Source of the DNA: Streptomyces kebangsaanensis
Lineage (GTDB): Bacteria; Actinomycetota; Actinomycetes; Streptomycetales; Streptomycetaceae
Assembly (NCBI RefSeq): GCF_001906585.1
Contig: NZ_JUJA01000146.1
Span: 152,541 to 197,872 of the forward strand
Direction: 5' to 3'
DNA: 45,332 nucleotides
In this document: positions 42,401-45,332 of the stretch, piece after piece
How positions within the stretch are numbered: position 1 is the stretch's first letter
Layout: the number at the start of each line of letters is the position of its first letter
Position numbers and translations under genes: made by a program
Notes under the pieces: model-generated
What the model was told of the DNA's origin: nothing
Database searches by the model: none
The model's input: only the letters and a program-made list of their open reading frames with translations

Positions 42401-43193
42401 GGGAGGCGATGACGCGGTCCGCCAGGATGTACACGTTCTCCTCGCCACAGGCGAAGGTGAGGGCATAGGCGCCGGAGACGCCCGAACCGCCCAGCAGGAC
42501 CGGGGACTCGCCCGCGCGCAGGGCGGCGGCCAGGCGCTCGGCGGTCTCCTGGTGGCCCGGGGTCATGCACAGGGTCGTGCCGTCGGCGAAGACGTAGACG
42601 TCGAGGGTGCCCAGCGGGCCCGGGCGGACGTCGGTCAGCTCCACACGGGTCTCGGCCAGTTCCTCCAGCGTGGCCACCGTGCGCTCGTGGTCGCCCACGG
42701 CCGGGGACGGGTGGGGCGTGAAGTCCGGGTGCGAGGGGTGCCGGCGGCGGGCCGCGGCCAGCTCCGGGGACTCGCCGGAGGCGGCCTGCTCGTCGGCCTC
42801 CGGGCCGGTCTCGGCCACCGGCTCCAGGTGCTCCAGCCCCGAGAGGTCGACCTGCCGGGGCAGGAACAGCTCGCTGTCGGGCAGCCCGAGCAGGGAGGGC
42901 GCGTCGGCGGCGTCCCTGGCCTCCTGGGCGGCCCAGAACGCCCGCGCCTCGGCCAGCTCCCGCTCCCGCTCCTCGGCGAGTGCCTGGACCACGGCGGCAC
43001 GTATCTGCTCCGCGTCCGCGTGGCCGCGGGCGGCGGGCAGCAGGGCGCGCGCGGTGGCGGCGTGGTTCTCCGCCAGCTGCTTCTGCAGGGCCGCCACCTG
43101 ACGCCGCAGGGCGAAAAGGGTGCGCAGGACGGCGACGCCCACGGCGCCGGTGGCGGCCGTGGTGAGCAGCAAGGCGATCGGCATGGCGCTCAC
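42396..43193 (-). CDS. Membrane-anchored hypothetical protein (265 aa)
   Basis: A 265-residue protein from GTG 43193 with GGGAG seven bases upstream. An N-terminal membrane helix (IALLLTTAATGAVGVAVL, about 5-22) leads into a coiled coil (about 26-95, LRRQVAALQKQLAENH and EERERELAEARAFWAAQEA), then a flexible acidic middle, and a C-terminal strand-rich domain (TLDVYVFADGTTLCMTPGHQ, then ENVYILADRVIASL). No family is recognised. Its stop codon lies in the presumed element right end at 42396. Confidence 0.75.
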   Translation of the reverse strand: MSAMPIALLLTTAATGAVGVAVLRTLFALRRQVAALQKQLAENHAATARALLPAARGHADAEQIRAAVVQALAEERERELAEARAFWAAQEARDAADAPSLLGLPDSELFLPRQVDLSGLEHLEPVAETGPEADEQAASGESPELAAARRRHPSHPDFTPHPSPAVGDHERTVATLEELAETRVELTDVRPGPLGTLDVYVFADGTTLCMTPGHQETAERLAAALRAGESPVLLGGSGVSGAYALTFACGEENVYILADRVIASL

Positions 43194-43387
43194 TGACGTA
43201 CTCCCGGGTTCAAGGTCGATCCCCGACTTCCTACATCAGCTTGAAGGGCGGACTATCCAGTTGTCAGTGCGAAACGTCACGAAACGGACAGGTGCATACC
43301 CTGCGAGCTCCCTGAGGAAACGCGCTGACCTGCGAAGACCCTCTGTCGAGGGAGAAAGGTCACATCCTGAGGGAGATTGGATCACAA

Positions 43388-43428
43388 AACGGCCCGGAAT
43401 CCAGGCGTTTCCTGGATTCCGGGCCGTT
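43388..43428. terminator. Terminator downstream of the thiolase gene
   Basis: An 18-bp perfect stem (43388-43405 with 43411-43428; arms AACGGCCCGGAATCCAGG and its complement) and a 5-base loop. It lies in the 317-base gap between two leftward genes (43194-43510); the rest of the gap (43250-43380) is AT-richer and should hold the promoter of the downstream gene. Confidence 0.85.
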
Positions 43429-43510
43429 CGGTCACAGTGGGTGGTAAAGCGTACACCGACGGTCTCTCGGGCGGCCGTGTGTCCCGCCGGTCGGAGAGCC
43501 GGCCGGCGGG

Positions 43511-44731
43511 TCAGCTGAGACGTTCGATGATCATCGCCATGCCCTGGCCGCCGCCGACGCACATCGTCTCCAGGCCGAACTGCTTGTCGTGGAACTGCAG
43601 CGAGTTGATCAGCGTGCCGGTGATGCGGGCGCCGGTCATGCCGAAGGGGTGGCCGACGGCGATCGCGCCGCCGTTGACGTTCAGCTTCTCCAGCGGGATG
43701 CCCAGATCCCGGTAGGAGGGGATCACCTGGGCGGCGAAGGCCTCGTTGATCTCGACCAGGTCGATGTCGTCGATGGTCAGCCCGGCCCGCTTCAGGGCCC
43801 GCTGGGACGCCTCGACCGGGCCGAGGCCCATGATCTCCGGGGACAGGGCGGAGACGCCGGTGGAGACGATCCGGGCGAGCGGGGTCAGGCCCAGTTCGCG
43901 CGCCTTGGTGTCGGACATGATGACGAGCGCGGCGGCGCCGTCGTTGAGCGGGCAGCAGTTGCCGGCCGTGACCAGTCCGTCGGGACGGAAGACCGGCTTG
44001 AGGCCGGCCACGCCCTCCATGGTCACGCCCGGGCGCGGCCCGTCGTCCTTGCTGACGACGGTCCCGTCGGGCAGCGTCACCGGGGTGATCTCCCGCTGCC
44101 AGAAGCCGTTCTTGAGGGCCTCCTCGGCGAGATTCTGCGAGCGGACGCCGAACTCGTCCATCTCCTGGCGGGTGACGCCCTTCCAGCGCGCGAGGTTCTC
44201 GGCGGTCTGGCCCATCGCGATGTAGGCGTCGGGGGCCAGGCCGTCCTCGCGCGGGTCGTGCCAGGTGGTGCCCTCCTGCTCGGCCCTGGCCGCGGTGCGG
44301 GCCTCCGCCTCGGCGAACAGCGGGTTGTGCGTGTCCGGCAGGCTGTCGGAGTTGCCCTTGGTGAACCGGGAGACCATCTCGACACCGGCCGAGACGAACA
44401 CGTCGCCCTCGCCGGCCTTGATGGCGTGCAGGGCCATGCGGGAGGTCTGGAGGGAGGAGGAGCAGTAGCGGGTGATCGTGCAGCCGGGCAGGTGGTCCAT
44501 GCCCATCTGCACGGCGACGATCCGGCCGAGGTTGTTGCCCTGCTCGCCGCCGGGCAGGCCGCAGCCGAGCATCAGGTCGTCGATGTCCCTCGGATCCAGC
44601 TCGGGGACCTTCGCGAGGGCGGCCCGGACGATCGTGGCGGTGAGGTCGTCGGGGCGCAGGTCCTTGAGGGAGCCCTTGAAGGCGCGGCCGATGGGGGAGC
44701 GGGCGGTCGAGACGATGACGGCTTCGGGCAT
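43511..44731 (-). CDS. Acetyl-CoA acetyltransferase (thiolase)
   Basis: A 406-residue thiolase: acyl transfer between CoA thioesters in fatty acid or ketone-body metabolism. Nucleophile Cys90 in RYCSSSLQTS; NEAFAAQ block; His361 in GHPFGMTGAR; acid/base Cys391 in CVGGGQG. ATG 44731 is chosen because GGAG lies five bases upstream; GTG 44734 directly precedes it. A palindromic site at 44841-44856 lies upstream. Whether it runs in the degradative or biosynthetic direction cannot be told from sequence. Confidence 0.93.
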   Translation of the reverse strand: MPEAVIVSTARSPIGRAFKGSLKDLRPDDLTATIVRAALAKVPELDPRDIDDLMLGCGLPGGEQGNNLGRIVAVQMGMDHLPGCTITRYCSSSLQTSRMALHAIKAGEGDVFVSAGVEMVSRFTKGNSDSLPDTHNPLFAEAEARTAARAEQEGTTWHDPREDGLAPDAYIAMGQTAENLARWKGVTRQEMDEFGVRSQNLAEEALKNGFWQREITPVTLPDGTVVSKDDGPRPGVTMEGVAGLKPVFRPDGLVTAGNCCPLNDGAAALVIMSDTKARELGLTPLARIVSTGVSALSPEIMGLGPVEASQRALKRAGLTIDDIDLVEINEAFAAQVIPSYRDLGIPLEKLNVNGGAIAVGHPFGMTGARITGTLINSLQFHDKQFGLETMCVGGGQGMAMIIERLS

Positions 44732-44840
44732 CACGGCTCCAGTGGCGGTGCGTACGTTTGGTCATGCGCGGCTGTCTGGAAGTTACCCGCCCGTATGGTG
44801 AAGGTCACGGGTGCCGGGGTGTGACCCTGGCCGCACTTGT

Positions 44841-44856
44841 CTAAGCGCTTGCTTGG
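44841..44856. promoter_or_regulatory. TetR-type operator-like palindrome upstream of the thiolase gene
   Basis: CTAAGCGCTTGCTTGG includes the perfect palindrome AAGCGCTT, flanked by an imperfect CTAAGC/GCTTGG pair. It resembles sites of TetR-family regulators of acyl-CoA metabolism (KstR2-like CAAGnnCTTG). It lies 110 bases upstream of the thiolase and downstream of the SGNH gene. Confidence 0.4.
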
Positions 44857-44879
44857 CTGCCGCGCGGCCGCCCACACCC

Positions 44880-45332
44880 TCAGACCGAGGGAGTCACCGG
44901 CGCGGGCTGCGGCTCCGGGACCCGCCTCCGCCGACGCCGCTTGAGCAGGGCCCACGGCCCCCGCGGCCCGGTGGGCATGGCGGCCGTGACCTCCGTACCC
45001 GCCTCCGACGCCGCCTCCACCGCCGCACGGGCCACCGGCAGGAAGGCCTCGCGCCGCGACACGTCCGGACGGTCCTCCTCCGCCGGCCACAGCCCCAGCG
45101 CCGCGCACACCGTGGGCAGCACCGCCATCGCCGCCGTGGCGTACCCCTCGGCGGAAGGGTGGTAGTTGTCCGGCCCGAACAGCTCCCGCGGATTGGCCTC
45201 GAACTCGGGTCCGAGCAGATCACCCAGCGACACGGTCCGGCCCCCCTGTTCCACCGCCCCGATCGTCTGCGCCGCCGCCAGCTGCCGCGAGGCGCGCCGG
45301 GCCAGCCACCGCAGCGGCTGCTGGACCGGCTC
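44880..45332 (-). CDS. SGNH/GDSL hydrolase, C-terminal part (5' truncated by window)
   Basis: The frame is open to the last base of the window, so the N-terminus (with the GDS nucleophile block) is outside. The visible 150 residues include VSLGDLLGPEFEANPRELFG, then PDNYHPSAEGYA, the Asp-x-x-His catalytic block of SGNH esterases (D-x-x-H-P-S-x-x-G-Y). The tail is basic (LLKRRRRRRVPEPQPAP). Such proteins are esterases or acyl hydrolases, often exported; the substrate is unknown. It is upstream of the thiolase gene in the same direction, 148 bases apart. Confidence 0.85.
   Translation of the reverse strand, partial: EPVQQPLRWLARRASRQLAAAQTIGAVEQGGRTVSLGDLLGPEFEANPRELFGPDNYHPSAEGYATAAMAVLPTVCAALGLWPAEEDRPDVSRREAFLPVARAAVEAASEAGTEVTAAMPTGPRGPWALLKRRRRRRVPEPQPAPVTPSV

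Overview
The window is high-GC, densely coded actinobacterial DNA. The gene content and order (rpf pair, eno, divIC, DUF501, ppx, ndh with a Rex-type site, cfa, ABC exporter, a tRNA-Leu(UAA) matching bldA, pobA, thiolase) point to a Streptomyces chromosome in the conserved core arm. GTG/TTG starts, likely leaderless genes and NTD-type regulators (HTH-DUF5753 plus DUF397) fit this. The species cannot be named from the sequence alone.

Layout. 1-2.5 kb: the C-terminal part of a Ser/Thr kinase with TPR-like tail, a small hypothetical gene and a TPR-like protein. 2.7-4.95 kb: a HigBA-like toxin-antitoxin pair, a possible Cys-rich micro-ORF, and a DUF397/HTH-DUF5753 pair divergent from an ATP-binding regulator gene that is cut off after about 38 codons. 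5-13.05 kb: a polymorphic-toxin module read leftwards. It comprises a 2109-residue secreted RHS/YD-repeat protein with an unrecognised C-terminal domain, followed by two homologous small membrane proteins (candidate immunity proteins), an orphan copy of the RHS C-terminus between them, and a fragment of a third immunity-like gene. 13.3-16.4 kb: a divergent secreted DNRLRE/FG-GAP protein. A second TPR-like paralogue at 17.3 kb closes this accessory-looking stretch, so two related genes bracket it.

18.2-30.6 kb: minisatellite DNA with collagen-like coding potential, an M16-type peptidase, a DUF1906 secreted protein, a SurA-like lipoprotein, MazG, a cytochrome P450, two resuscitation-promoting factors (the second preceded by a c-di-AMP (ydaO) riboswitch), enolase with a duplicated 3' end, and the divIC-DUF501-ppx operon. 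31-38.9 kb: type II NADH dehydrogenase, cyclopropane synthase, an FtsX-type ABC exporter, bldA and a membrane protein. 39-45.3 kb: pobA behind a palindromic operator, a Bax1-I family membrane protein, DUF4287 and other small genes, a degenerate right end resembling a TnpB-type insertion sequence, a membrane-anchored hypothetical protein, a thiolase, and the C-terminal part of an SGNH hydrolase running off the window.

The part most likely to hold an undescribed system is the RHS locus at 5-13 kb. The toxin C-terminus, its orphan relic and the three related immunity-like genes show the repeated turnover of toxin/immunity modules, and the C-terminal family is one I do not recognise.
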